Assembly: GCA_023443145.1 (NCBI GenBank)
Contig: JAEZVS010000117.1
Location: 1 to 7,489 of the forward strand
DNA length: 7,489 nucleotides
From: Bacillota bacterium
Lineage (GTDB): Bacteria > Bacillota > Peptococcia > Peptococcales > Peptococcaceae
Direction of reading: 5' to 3'
Shown: in pieces, positions 1 to 5,720 of the stretch
How the letters are laid out: the number at the start of each line of letters is the position of its first letter
Numbering within the stretch: the first letter of the stretch is position 1
Made by a program: the position numbers and the translations under genes
Notes under the pieces: model-generated
Told to the model about the DNA's origin: nothing
Databases searched by the model: none
What the model saw: only the letters and a program-made list of their open reading frames with translations

Positions 1-132
1 ATGCCCGGCGACAACGTCAAAATGTCGGTTGAACTCATCAGCCCCATCGCCATGGAAGAAGGCCTCCGTTTCGCTATTCGCGAAGGCGGTCATACTGTAG
101 GCGCCGGCGTGGTGTCCAAAATCAACGGTTAA
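1..132 (+). CDS. tuf: Elongation factor Tu, C-terminal end (partial, 5' truncated by window)
   Basis: The frame opens at base 1 and runs to a TAA at 130-132, giving 43 residues that match the end of EF-Tu domain III. Recognisable blocks are [26 protein letters not shown] and [13 protein letters not shown]-Tu is the GTPase that carries aminoacyl-tRNA to the ribosomal A site. The ATG at base 1 is the internal Met of the conserved MPGDN stretch, not a start codon, so the gene extends upstream of the window. The His in HTVGAGVV stands where many EF-Tu proteins have Arg. A strong terminator follows 8 bases after the stop, so tuf ends its transcription unit here. Identification rests on direct similarity to a very conserved family. 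Confidence 0.97.
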   Translation: MPGDNVKMSVELISPIAMEEGLRFAIREGGHTVGAGVVSKING

Positions 133-140
133 ATAAAACA

Positions 141-175
141 AAAAATCCGCACGCATGTCGCGTGCGGATTTTTTT
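141..175 (+). terminator. Rho-independent terminator of tuf
   Basis: A perfect 14-bp inverted repeat pairs 141-154 with 160-173 around a 5-base loop (ATGTC), and T residues run from 169 to 175. The GC-rich core is CCGCACGC/GCGTGCGG. The flanking A run also gives a usable T run on the other strand, so it could work in both directions. It insulates ahpC from tuf transcription. Confidence 0.95.
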
Positions 176-179
176 ATCT

Positions 180-193
180 ATATGGCGCCATAT
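180..193. promoter_or_regulatory. Perfect 14-bp palindrome upstream of ahpC (candidate operator)
   Basis: ATATGGCGCCATAT is its own reverse complement and lies between the tuf terminator and ahpC. It does not resemble the AT-only PerR box expected for peroxide regulons in Bacillus. No convincing -35/-10 pair was found between 176 and 334, so its position relative to a promoter is unknown. It may be an operator or simply chance. Confidence 0.25.
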
Positions 194-321
194 GCCGAAG
201 ATGAAAAAAGTTAGCTATTTTTAAATTAAAATCCGGAAAATAGGTGATTAAGGGTAAATCATACGGGGTAAGTGTTCAATAGCAGGCGAAGAGCGCTTGC
301 CACAAAACTTTTAGAGAAAAC

Positions 322-328
322 AGGAGGA
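322..328 (+). promoter_or_regulatory. Ribosome binding site that fixes the ahpC start
   Basis: AGGAGGA sits 6 bases before the ATG at 335. It shows that the longer reading frame opening at 272 is not used, because that start has no comparable site and would add 21 residues absent from AhpC proteins. Confidence 0.9.
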
Positions 329-334
329 AGCAAT

Positions 335-898
335 ATGTCACAAATCAATCAGGAAATTGTTGATTTTAAAGTTCAGGCCTTTCGTCAGAACGATTTTGTG
401 GAAGTGTGCAAAGACGATCTGAAAGGCAAATGGAGTGTGTTCTTCTTCTATCCGGCTGACTTTACCTTTGTCTGCCCCACCGAGTTGGAAGACCTTCAAA
501 ACAAGTACGATGAATTCAAAAAAATCGGCTGTGAAATTTATTCGGTGTCCTGCGATACCCATTTTGTACACAAAGCCTGGCATGAAAGCTCGGAACGCAT
601 CGGTAAAATTGAATACACCATGCTGGCCGACCCCACCGCTGTGCTGGCAAAAGGATTTGATGTTTATATTGAAGAAAACGGCTTGGCCGAACGCGGCACC
701 TTTGTGGTGAACCCGGAAGGCAAGATTGTGGCTTATGAAGTCAATGCCGGCAACGTGGGCCGCAATGCCGATGAACTGCTGCGTAAAGTGCAGGCCCTGC
801 AATTTGTGCATGAACATGGCGATGAAGTATGCCCTGCCAAATGGCAGCCGGGCGCTGAAACACTGAAACCCAGCTTTGATTTGGTTGGCAAACTTTAA
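335..898 (+). CDS. ahpC: AhpC, 2-Cys peroxiredoxin (alkyl hydroperoxide reductase subunit C)
   Basis: This 187-aa cytoplasmic peroxidase has the same length as the enterobacterial AhpC. It reduces H2O2, organic hydroperoxides and peroxynitrite through a reactive thiol. The peroxidatic Cys47 lies in FTFVCPTE and the resolving Cys166 in EVCPAKW. An Arg at 120 (AERGTF) matches the catalytic Arg of the AhpC/Prx1 group. The C-terminal tail beyond Cys166 is present, as in robust-or-sensitive dimer/decamer AhpC enzymes. Additional cysteines are at 25, 66 and 73. The start at 335 is chosen from the AGGAGGA site and the family N-terminus. The next gene downstream encodes an AhpF-like flavoprotein, the expected reductase, although a terminator separates them. 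No clear promoter was recognised in the AT-rich leader. An imperfect AT-rich inverted repeat at 217-232 could be a PerR/Fur-like site, but that is weak. Confidence 0.97.
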   Translation: MSQINQEIVDFKVQAFRQNDFVEVCKDDLKGKWSVFFFYPADFTFVCPTELEDLQNKYDEFKKIGCEIYSVSCDTHFVHKAWHESSERIGKIEYTMLADPTAVLAKGFDVYIEENGLAERGTFVVNPEGKIVAYEVNAGNVGRNADELLRKVQALQFVHEHGDEVCPAKWQPGAETLKPSFDLVGKL

Positions 899-909
899 GA
901 AATGCACAT

Positions 910-939
910 GCTGCCTGCTTGTCAGGCAGCTTTTTTTTT
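910..939 (+). terminator. Intrinsic terminator between ahpC and the flavoprotein gene
   Basis: GCTGCCTG (910-917) pairs with CAGGCAGC (923-930) around a 5-base loop, followed at once by nine T residues (931-939). It starts 12 bases after the ahpC stop. No good promoter was seen in the 75 bases between it and the next start, so it probably acts as a partial terminator that makes ahpC mRNA more abundant than that of its reductase. Confidence 0.9.
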
Positions 940-1014
940 GAGAGACGGCCGCCTGATGAAGGCCCGTCGATCGGTTCAATATATCATCGATTTGATTTAG
1001 AAAGAGGATTTTCT

Positions 1015-2655
1015 ATGGAACAAAAAGACAATTTATATGACCTGGTGATTGTTGGTGGCGGCCCTGCCGGTCTTACGGCAGCCCTTTATATGGCGCGGGC
1101 CCGTTATAAGACGTTGGTTATCGAAAAAGAAGATGTGGGCGGGCAAATTGCCATCACCGGCGAAGTGGTCAACTATCCGGGGGTAAGCTACACCACCGGC
1201 GCTCACCTCATGGAGACCATGCGCGCACAGGCCGAAGCCTTCGGCGCCACCATTGTATCCGGTGAGGTGGTGCAGTTTGATTTGGATCAAAATGTAAAAA
1301 GTCTCACCACCGCCGATGGTCACGTGTATGAAGGATTGACAGTGATTTTGGCCACCGGGGCCAATCCGCGTCACATCGGCTTTAAAGGGGAAGAAGAATA
1401 CCGCGGACGGGGCGTGGCTTACTGCGCCACCTGTGACGGCGAATTTTTCACCGATATGGACATCTTTGTGGTGGGCGGCGGCTTTGCGGCTGCGGAAGAA
1501 GGCATGTTCCTTACCCGCTACGGCAAAAAAGTGACCTATATTTTGCAAACCGATGATTTTACCTGCGCCAAAAGCATTGCCGATGAAGTGAAGGCCCACG
1601 ATAAAATTGACATTCATTATCAGACCGAAGTGGTGGAAGTGGGCGGCGAAGGGAAAATGACCTACGCCGTTTTTAAAGATTTGACCACCGGCAACACCTG
1701 GCGTTATGATGCGCCGGAAGGTGCCGGCTTCGGCCTCTTTGTGTTTGCGGGCTATGTGCCCAATACCAAGGCTTTTCAAGGATTGGTGTCGCTGGATGAT
1801 TACGGCTACATCATCACCTCCAGCGAACAGGCCACCAACCGTTCCGGCGTCTATGCGGCGGGGGATGTGTGCATCAAAAACCTGCGTCAGGTGGTGACCG
1901 CCGTTTCCGACGGCGCCATTGCCGCCACCTCTGCCGAAAAAGAAGCGGCCCGTCTGCATAAGGTGTTGGATTTGCCGCCCTTTGAAGTGAAAGCCACCCG
2001 CATTGACCACGGTGACATGGCGGCGGAAAAAGAAGCGCCTCAGCGGGCCGAAGATGCGAAAGGCGCCTTCCTGCCGGAGGATATGAAAGCACAGGTGGCG
2101 CAAGTGATGGAAAAATTTGCAAGCACCATTACGGTGGAAGCCTGTGTCAACGACACGCCCTTGGGTCAAAACATGCGCGGCTTTGCCGGGGAAATCCAAG
2201 GCTTATCTGATAAAGTTCAGGTCACGATCACCGAAGGGGCCGAAGAGGCCGTGATTCAAGTACGGCGCGCGGATGGTGCATTGAGCGGCGTTCGCTTTAT
2301 GGGCGTGCCCGGAGGCCATGAATTCAACTCCTTTATTTTGGCCCTTTACAATGTGGCCGGTCCCGGGCAAGCGTGGAGTGACGCCGAAAAAGAGGCGGCC
2401 GCAGGTATTTCTGCACCCATCGACTTGAAAGTGGTGGTGTCTCTTTCCTGCACCATGTGTCCCGATGTGGTGCAGGCTGCCCATCGACTGGCTGCGGAAA
2501 AGCCGGAAGTGACCGCCACCATGATCGATATGCAATATGTGCCGGAACTGCGCCAAAAGCACAACATCATGAGCGTGCCCTGCCTGATTGTCAACGATCA
2601 GGATGTGAGCTTCGGCAAGAAAAATCTGGAACAAATACTGGCTCTGCTTAAATAA
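1015..2655 (+). CDS. Permuted AhpF homologue: thioredoxin-reductase core fused to C-terminal AhpF-type double thioredoxin fold
   Basis: This 546-aa flavoprotein is the likely NAD(P)H-dependent reductase of AhpC. Residues 8-310 are a thioredoxin reductase core: FAD motif GGGPAG (14-19), redox centre CATC (137-140), NAD(P)H motif VVGGGFAAAEE (152-162) and second FAD motif GVYAAGDV (278-285) followed by RQVVTAVSDGAIAA. A charged linker (about 320-355) leads to two tandem thioredoxin-like folds. The first (about 356-450) has no CxxC. The second (about 468-546) carries SLSCTMCPDVVQ, with CTMC at 479-482. In classical AhpF this double fold is at the N-terminus, so the order is permuted. Such proteins are known as the AhpF_homolog family, found next to ahpC in genomes lacking classical AhpF. 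The HRRxxxR NADPH signature is replaced by ILQTDDFTCAK, which may favour NADH. A Cys follows the cis-Pro (VPC, 523). The start at 1015 has GAGG at 1004-1007; the upstream frame start at 919 lies inside the terminator and is rejected. Confidence 0.93.
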   Translation: MEQKDNLYDLVIVGGGPAGLTAALYMARARYKTLVIEKEDVGGQIAITGEVVNYPGVSYTTGAHLMETMRAQAEAFGATIVSGEVVQFDLDQNVKSLTTADGHVYEGLTVILATGANPRHIGFKGEEEYRGRGVAYCATCDGEFFTDMDIFVVGGGFAAAEEGMFLTRYGKKVTYILQTDDFTCAKSIADEVKAHDKIDIHYQTEVVEVGGEGKMTYAVFKDLTTGNTWRYDAPEGAGFGLFVFAGYVPNTKAFQGLVSLDDYGYIITSSEQATNRSGVYAAGDVCIKNLRQVVTAVSDGAIAATSAEKEAARLHKVLDLPPFEVKATRIDHGDMAAEKEAPQRAEDAKGAFLPEDMKAQVAQVMEKFASTITVEACVNDTPLGQNMRGFAGEIQGLSDKVQVTITEGAEEAVIQVRRADGALSGVRFMGVPGGHEFNSFILALYNVAGPGQAWSDAEKEAAAGISAPIDLKVVVSLSCTMCPDVVQAAHRLAAEKPEVTATMIDMQYVPELRQKHNIMSVPCLIVNDQDVSFGKKNLEQILALLK

Positions 2656-2744
2656 AGCATTTAAAAAGGCTATGGATGACAGAAATTCATAACATACAGG
2701 TGATGATAGACGGCCAAACAGTCCATGGAATATAAAAAAAACAT

Positions 2745-2773
2745 TTGGAATCATGCTGAGGAACCTTTATAAT
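2745..2773 (+). promoter_or_regulatory. Sigma-A-type promoter for the stalk-domain protein gene
   Basis: TTGGAA (2745-2750) is followed after 17 bases by a perfect TATAAT (2768-2773). This predicts a transcript start near 2780 and a leader of about 65 bases. The gene therefore seems to be transcribed separately from the flavoprotein gene, after which no clear terminator is visible. Confidence 0.75.
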
Positions 2774-2780
2774 AAGCAAA

Positions 2781-2808
2781 CAAAGGCTGTGAATGATGTG
2801 CGCCTTTG
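2781..2808 (+). other. Inverted repeat in the mRNA leader of the stalk-domain gene
   Basis: CAAAGGC (2781-2787) pairs perfectly with GCCTTTG (2802-2808) around a 14-base loop. It lies right at the predicted 5' end of the transcript and has no T run, so it is not a terminator. It may protect the 5' end of the mRNA or be incidental. Confidence 0.3.
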
Positions 2809-2844
2809 AGAAAAAGCCAATGAAGAAAATGTGAGGTGAACGGC

Positions 2845-3780
2845 ATGAGAATGAAAAAATGGTTGACCGGGATGCTATGCGGGGCGCTTTTGGTGCCCTC
2901 TCTGGCGTGGGCAAATCCCGCAGATATCACATTGAGAATTGATGATGCCACTCTTGGGAGTACGGCAGAACAGGGCTGCATTTATATCAATGACGCAGGC
3001 CGCACCATGGTGCCTTTGCGTTTGGTGAGCGAGAGTCTGGGTTATGATGTGACGTGGCAGCCGGACGGCGCCATTCAGATGACCGCTAAAGACGGTGTAC
3101 GCAACGTGATGCTTCGCGTCGGCGACAAGCGGTATGCGTCAAACGGTCAAACACGGCAATTTTCTGTTGCGCCGCTGCTCAAAGAAAACCGCACCTATTT
3201 GCCGATTCGGGATATGGGAGAACTGTACGGCCATGTTTATTGGGAGAAAGACTCCCGCACCGTCTGGCTTTCCACCAAAGGGGAGAGGGATTATCAGGTG
3301 TTGGACGGCCGTCTCTTCTATGCCGATGGTCAAAACCTGAGCGAGGTGAGGCTCCCCCAAGGCCATGCCATCACCAAAGATGTAGGCGTGGATCCCATTA
3401 TGGGGAAGAAGCGTTTTGGCGAAAGCGTCTACTTGGCTATTAAAGAAAAGACTGCCTGGAATGAGCCGATGCCCCTTTATCGGGCAGAGGGCAACCGCCT
3501 GACCTATCTCACGCATATTTTTCCATCTCAATTTTTAGTCGATGGCGATACGGTCTATTATACCGACGGCGTCGGCGCCGCCGGATGGTCCAATGAGATT
3601 CATCCTGAGCGTCTCTATGTGGCGAAAGTGGGCGGCGACACCAAGGCTTATGCACTGGATTTTGCAGTGAATGTGTGTACCCTCGGTCTGAAAGACGGCC
3701 AACTCATCGCCACCGATGAAACCGGTCACGAAAAACCCATTGATTTAAGCCGCATTCAGCCGGAAAACATTTCTGTATAG
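2845..3780 (+). CDS. Secreted protein with copper amine oxidase N-terminal-like (stalk) domain
   Basis: This 311-aa protein begins with a signal peptide (MRMKKWLTGMLCGALLVPSLAWA, residues 1-23), with probable cleavage at AWA/NP. There is no lipobox. Residues about 45-142 match the Cu_amine_oxidN1 stalk domain: RTMVPLRLVSESLGYDVTW, a central MLRVGDKRY and a final RTYLPIRDMGELYGHVYW with SRTVWL. This domain is common in exported Firmicute proteins and is structural or wall-associated; it does not imply amine oxidase activity. Residues 150-311 contain short beta-rich units such as GRLFYADGQNL, LYRAEGNRLTYLT, DGDTVYYTDG and ERLYVAKVGGDTKAYAL, reminiscent of propeller-type repeats, with no catalytic motif that I recognise. 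The start at 2845 is 6 bases after GAGGTG; ATG 2851 and GTG 2836 are alternatives with poorer spacing. It has its own promoter and ends at a strong terminator. The precise role is unknown. Confidence 0.85.
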   Translation: MRMKKWLTGMLCGALLVPSLAWANPADITLRIDDATLGSTAEQGCIYINDAGRTMVPLRLVSESLGYDVTWQPDGAIQMTAKDGVRNVMLRVGDKRYASNGQTRQFSVAPLLKENRTYLPIRDMGELYGHVYWEKDSRTVWLSTKGERDYQVLDGRLFYADGQNLSEVRLPQGHAITKDVGVDPIMGKKRFGESVYLAIKEKTAWNEPMPLYRAEGNRLTYLTHIFPSQFLVDGDTVYYTDGVGAAGWSNEIHPERLYVAKVGGDTKAYALDFAVNVCTLGLKDGQLIATDETGHEKPIDLSRIQPENISV

Positions 3781-3789
3781 AACATCAAA

Positions 3790-3819
3790 AATCTCCCTGC
3801 CACTGGTGGCAGGGAGATT
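3790..3819. terminator. Bidirectional terminator between convergent genes
   Basis: A perfect 13-bp inverted repeat pairs 3790-3802 with 3807-3819 around the loop CTGG. On the plus strand it is followed by a T-rich TTCTTCTT tract. On the minus strand the stem runs into TTTTT. It lies 9 bases after the plus-strand stop and about 70 bases after the minus-strand nuclease stop, so it can serve both genes. The rest of the gap (3820-3892) holds nothing else I recognise. Confidence 0.88.
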
Positions 3820-3892
3820 CTTCTTGCGTTGCGGACTTTTCATGCCGGCCACGGGAAGCATTGGCGATGAAAAGAGGGCCACAGGCCACACG

Positions 3893-4585
3893 CTATGCGG
3901 CGCGGCTTTCGCCGGTGGCGTAATCGATGACGACGCCCGGTTGGCTGTTGTAGCAAAATACATTGTAAGAGATGCCGGCGCCCTGGTCTTCCACGGATAA
4001 GGCTTCCATCTGCACGCCGGTGGCCACCAGGTCGTTTCCTCGATAAAGGGGCGTCACCCGATAAAGCACGTGATGGCCCGTCTCTTTGACGTAGTCGGCC
4101 ACCATGTTTTCAAAGGGGAGCATCCCTTCTATATTTAAATAGCGGGTGCCGGTGATGAGGTTTTGCGGATTGGCGTTTTCCGCGCTCAGCTGATAGCCGA
4201 TGAGGTGGCAGCGGTTGTAGAGATATTTGCCGTTGATGTGGTCATAGCGCACCGTGTGCCATCCGGATGGTTTCACCTGGCCAATGGCGCCTCTTTTTTC
4301 AGTGGGCATGGTTTCCGTGCCGACCATGGCCAAAGCGGTGCCGGTGCGGCCCAGTTCATCTAAGGGGCTGTATTGTTCAAAAGCGCCGCGCGTTTTCAAA
4401 TCGTCGCTAAATTGAGGGATGTTGTCGTTGAGAGGGACGTAAGCCGTCTCGCCGGTGAAAGGGGGGAGAGTAGATAAATCGTAAGAAGGCGCAGGGGTTT
4501 CGCTGCAGCCGGCTAGGAGCAGGGCAAGGACAAATAGAAGGGCAATGAGAAGCCCTTGCCGCTTTTTTAGAAAGACGACGGTCAT
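3893..4585 (-). CDS. Lipoprotein DNA/RNA non-specific endonuclease (DNA-entry nuclease-like)
   Basis: This 230-aa protein has a basic N-terminus (KKRQ), a hydrophobic stretch and a lipobox LLAGC with the lipidated Cys at 27, so it should be anchored on the outer face of the membrane. Residues about 45-225 resemble the Endonuclease_NS_2 type of beta-beta-alpha-metal nuclease. The core is YLYNRCHLIGYQLS (121-134), with His127 as the likely general base, then NPQNLITGTRYLN, in which Asn142 and Asn151 are the candidate metal ligands, then GMLPFEN. The canonical DRGH of EndA/NucA is NRCH here, a variant I associate with this subfamily. Roles of relatives include DNA uptake in competence, nutrient scavenging and degradation of extracellular DNA. 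The start overlaps the upstream stop as ATGA, and AGAGGT precedes it by 7 bases, inside the upstream gene. The exact substrate is inferred from the family. Confidence 0.87.
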   Translation of the reverse strand: MTVVFLKKRQGLLIALLFVLALLLAGCSETPAPSYDLSTLPPFTGETAYVPLNDNIPQFSDDLKTRGAFEQYSPLDELGRTGTALAMVGTETMPTEKRGAIGQVKPSGWHTVRYDHINGKYLYNRCHLIGYQLSAENANPQNLITGTRYLNIEGMLPFENMVADYVKETGHHVLYRVTPLYRGNDLVATGVQMEALSVEDQGAGISYNVFCYNSQPGVVIDYATGESRAA

Positions 4586-4995
4586 TTTCGATACCTCTGC
4601 TCGGTGATTTTTTCATGAGAATGGCCGCTGTATTCTTGCGTCTCTGCCAGCTGAAAGCCCAAAGCGCCAAGGTCTAAATGAAAGTGGCCATCGGCAGGAT
4701 AACGGCGATGCCACCAAAAGATCACCAGTTCATCTAATTGAGCCAAGGCTTGTTCATCTGGCGGTGCATCAAAGAAAATGCCGTCTTTGGGAGCGGCTTT
4801 TTTAAAGGGCGCGTCATCCACACAAAGATTTTCCGCCGAAAGATCATCAAAGGCACGGGCAGCGGCAGGCCGGTACCAGAGGGTATGGGGTTCGCACAAG
4901 GCCAGCATGCGTGCGCTGACGTTTCGGTCGGTGCTTTGCAAACGTCCGTTAAAGCACATGCCAAAGGCTTCATCTAAGCATAAAAATCCAATCAT
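4582..4995 (-). CDS. Small uncharacterised protein of the Clostridia type often misannotated 'ribonuclease Z'
   Basis: This 137-aa protein has no signal peptide and is predicted to be cytoplasmic. I recognise the pattern of a Clostridia family often labelled ribonuclease Z: MIGFLCLDEAFGMCFNGRLQS near the start, WYRPAAARAF, a run of acidic residues, VIFWWHRRYPAD and the closing EYSGHSHEKITEQRY. It has none of the metallo-beta-lactamase HxHxDH motifs of true RNase Z, so that label should not be trusted. The start at 4995 is preceded by GGAGG with a 9-base gap; an upstream in-frame start at 5082 would run through the terminator and into hpf and is rejected. Its stop overlaps the nuclease start (ATGA), so the two are translationally coupled. 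A regulatory or inhibitory relation to the nuclease is possible by analogy with NucA and its inhibitor ComJ in Bacillus, but this is only inference. Confidence 0.8.
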   Translation of the reverse strand: MIGFLCLDEAFGMCFNGRLQSTDRNVSARMLALCEPHTLWYRPAAARAFDDLSAENLCVDDAPFKKAAPKDGIFFDAPPDEQALAQLDELVIFWWHRRYPADGHFHLDLGALGFQLAETQEYSGHSHEKITEQRYRK

Positions 4996-5010
4996 GGTTG
5001 GTATCCTCCA

Positions 5011-5038
5011 AAAAAAGCCGCCCGTATCCGGGCGGCTT
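5011..5038 (-). terminator. Terminator of hpf, abutting the next gene's ribosome binding site
   Basis: Read on the minus strand, AAGCCGCCCG (5038-5029) pairs with CGGGCGGCTT (5024-5015) around a 4-base loop and ends in a run of T residues down to 5011. The T run touches the GGAGG of the downstream small-protein gene. No separate promoter fits between the two, so the downstream pair probably depends on read-through. Confidence 0.9.
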
Positions 5039-5044
5039 GTAATT

Positions 5045-5593
5045 TTATTCGACTTCCGGTTGAATGAGGCCGTAACGCCCATCTTTGCGGCGGTAGATTA
5101 CATCCACCTGATCGCTTTGGGCGTTTAAGAAAACAAAGAAGTCGTGGTCTAAGAGTTCCATTTGCATGATGGCTTCTTCCGGATCCATCATGCGCACAGC
5201 GAAGCGTTTCACCTTTACGATTTTGTCGTCGGCCTCTTCTTTGGCTTCGGCCATTTGTGCATTTTCCATGGCCATGAGCTCACCCACATTGATCTCGGTT
5301 TGTTTGCTCTTGCGATTGATGCGGGTTTTATATTTTCGGACCTGCCGCTCAATTTTTTCGACGATGTTATCGATGGAGGTATACATATCACCGGATGTGT
5401 CTTCTGCACGCAGAATAAACCGGTTGATGGGAATGGTGGCTTCCGCAATGTGGGAGCCTTTTTCAACGATGAGGGTCACAGTGCCTTGAAGTTCATTGGT
5501 AAAGTATTTTTCCAATTTCTGAAAACGCTTTTCTACGTAAGATTCCAAAGCCTCGGTGACTTCGACGTTGCGTCCTTTGATTGTGAGTTTCAT
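5045..5593 (-). CDS. hpf: Long-form ribosome hibernation promoting factor
   Basis: This 182-aa protein has the length and two-domain layout of long HPF. Residues 1-100 are the S30AE domain (MKLTIKGRNVEVTEALESYVEKRFQKLEKYF, then the ribosome-binding face ending in RKYKTRINRK). A flexible linker rich in Met, Ala and Glu (about 104-124) follows. Residues 125-180 are the C-terminal dimerisation domain, with RFAVRMMDPEEAIMQMELLDHDFFVF and the closing YRRKDGRYGLIQP. Long HPF binds the decoding region of the 30S subunit and pairs two 70S ribosomes into an inactive 100S dimer in stationary phase or stress. AGGATG lies about 7 bases before the ATG. A good promoter lies 70-95 bases upstream and a terminator follows the stop directly, so hpf is mainly monocistronic. 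It is usually just upstream of secA on the same strand in Firmicutes; here it is inverted. Confidence 0.96.
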   Translation of the reverse strand: MKLTIKGRNVEVTEALESYVEKRFQKLEKYFTNELQGTVTLIVEKGSHIAEATIPINRFILRAEDTSGDMYTSIDNIVEKIERQVRKYKTRINRKSKQTEINVGELMAMENAQMAEAKEEADDKIVKVKRFAVRMMDPEEAIMQMELLDHDFFVFLNAQSDQVDVIYRRKDGRYGLIQPEVE

Positions 5594-5660
5594 ATGACGT
5601 CATCCTTTCATCTGTGTACGCAAGTACGGGATGGAAATCCTAAGATTTCTATATAACATC

Positions 5661-5689
5661 ATTATGCATGATTCCCACGGTTTTGTAAA
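5661..5689 (-). promoter_or_regulatory. Promoter of hpf
   Basis: On the minus strand TTTACA (5689-5684) is followed after 17 bases by CATAAT (5666-5661), each 5 of 6 to the vegetative sigma-factor consensus. The -10 box lies inside an inverted repeat, ATCAT-N5-ATGAT (5658-5672), and the -35 box lies inside a 13-mer repeated in front of the ArsR gene. Both could be regulator sites. Confidence 0.7.
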
Positions 5690-5693
5690 CATT
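5681..5693. repeat. Copy 1 of a shared 13-mer covering the hpf -35 box
   Basis: TTTTGTAAACATT occurs here and again at 6108-6120. The core TGTAAACA has dyad symmetry (TGT-AA-ACA). This copy covers the -35 box of hpf. It could be an operator bound by the neighbouring ArsR-type protein, or AT-rich coincidence. Confidence 0.4.
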
Positions 5694-5720
5694 GAATAAA
5701 AAGAAATAATTTTGGGCGAA

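Noticed and set aside
217..232. AT-rich imperfect inverted repeat upstream of ahpC, as a PerR/Fur box
   Set aside because: Four central positions are mismatched and it does not fit the TTATAATnATTATAA consensus; AT richness explains most of the symmetry.
272..334. Possible 21-residue N-terminal extension of AhpC starting at 272
   Set aside because: There is no ribosome binding site at 272, AhpC proteins start like the 335 version, and AGGAGGA precedes 335 at good spacing.
338..979. 213-codon open frame on the minus strand opposite ahpC
   Set aside because: It is a shadow of ahpC that also runs through the terminator, with no family resemblance.
980..985. TATATC as a -10 box of a separate flavoprotein promoter
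   Set aside because: Only 4 of 6 positions match and no -35-like hexamer lies 16-18 bases upstream.
919..1014. Possible 32-residue N-terminal extension of the flavoprotein starting at 919
   Set aside because: The start lies in the loop of the ahpC terminator, has no ribosome binding site, and the family begins near the FAD motif; ATG 1015 has GAGG at good spacing.
1033..2199. Long open frame on the minus strand opposite the flavoprotein gene
   Set aside because: It is antisense to a clearly coding gene, His- and Gly-rich as expected from the complementary frame, and has no recognisable domain.
2793..2834. 13-codon upstream ORF (ATG 2793 to TGA 2832-2834) in the leader of the stalk-domain gene
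   Set aside because: It has no ribosome binding site, is very short, and its Lys/Met-rich content is typical of A-rich leader sequence; overlap with the ribosome binding site alone is not enough.
4996..5082. N-terminal extension of the small unknown protein to 5082
   Set aside because: It would translate through the hpf terminator and into the hpf coding region; GGAGG before 4995 marks the true start.
5594..5603. Palindrome ATGACGTCAT just before the hpf start
   Set aside because: It lies between the ribosome binding site and start codon, where a DNA operator is unlikely; probably chance.
5162..5656. 164-codon plus-strand frame opposite hpf
   Set aside because: It is antisense to hpf, low in plausible motifs and lacks a ribosome binding site.
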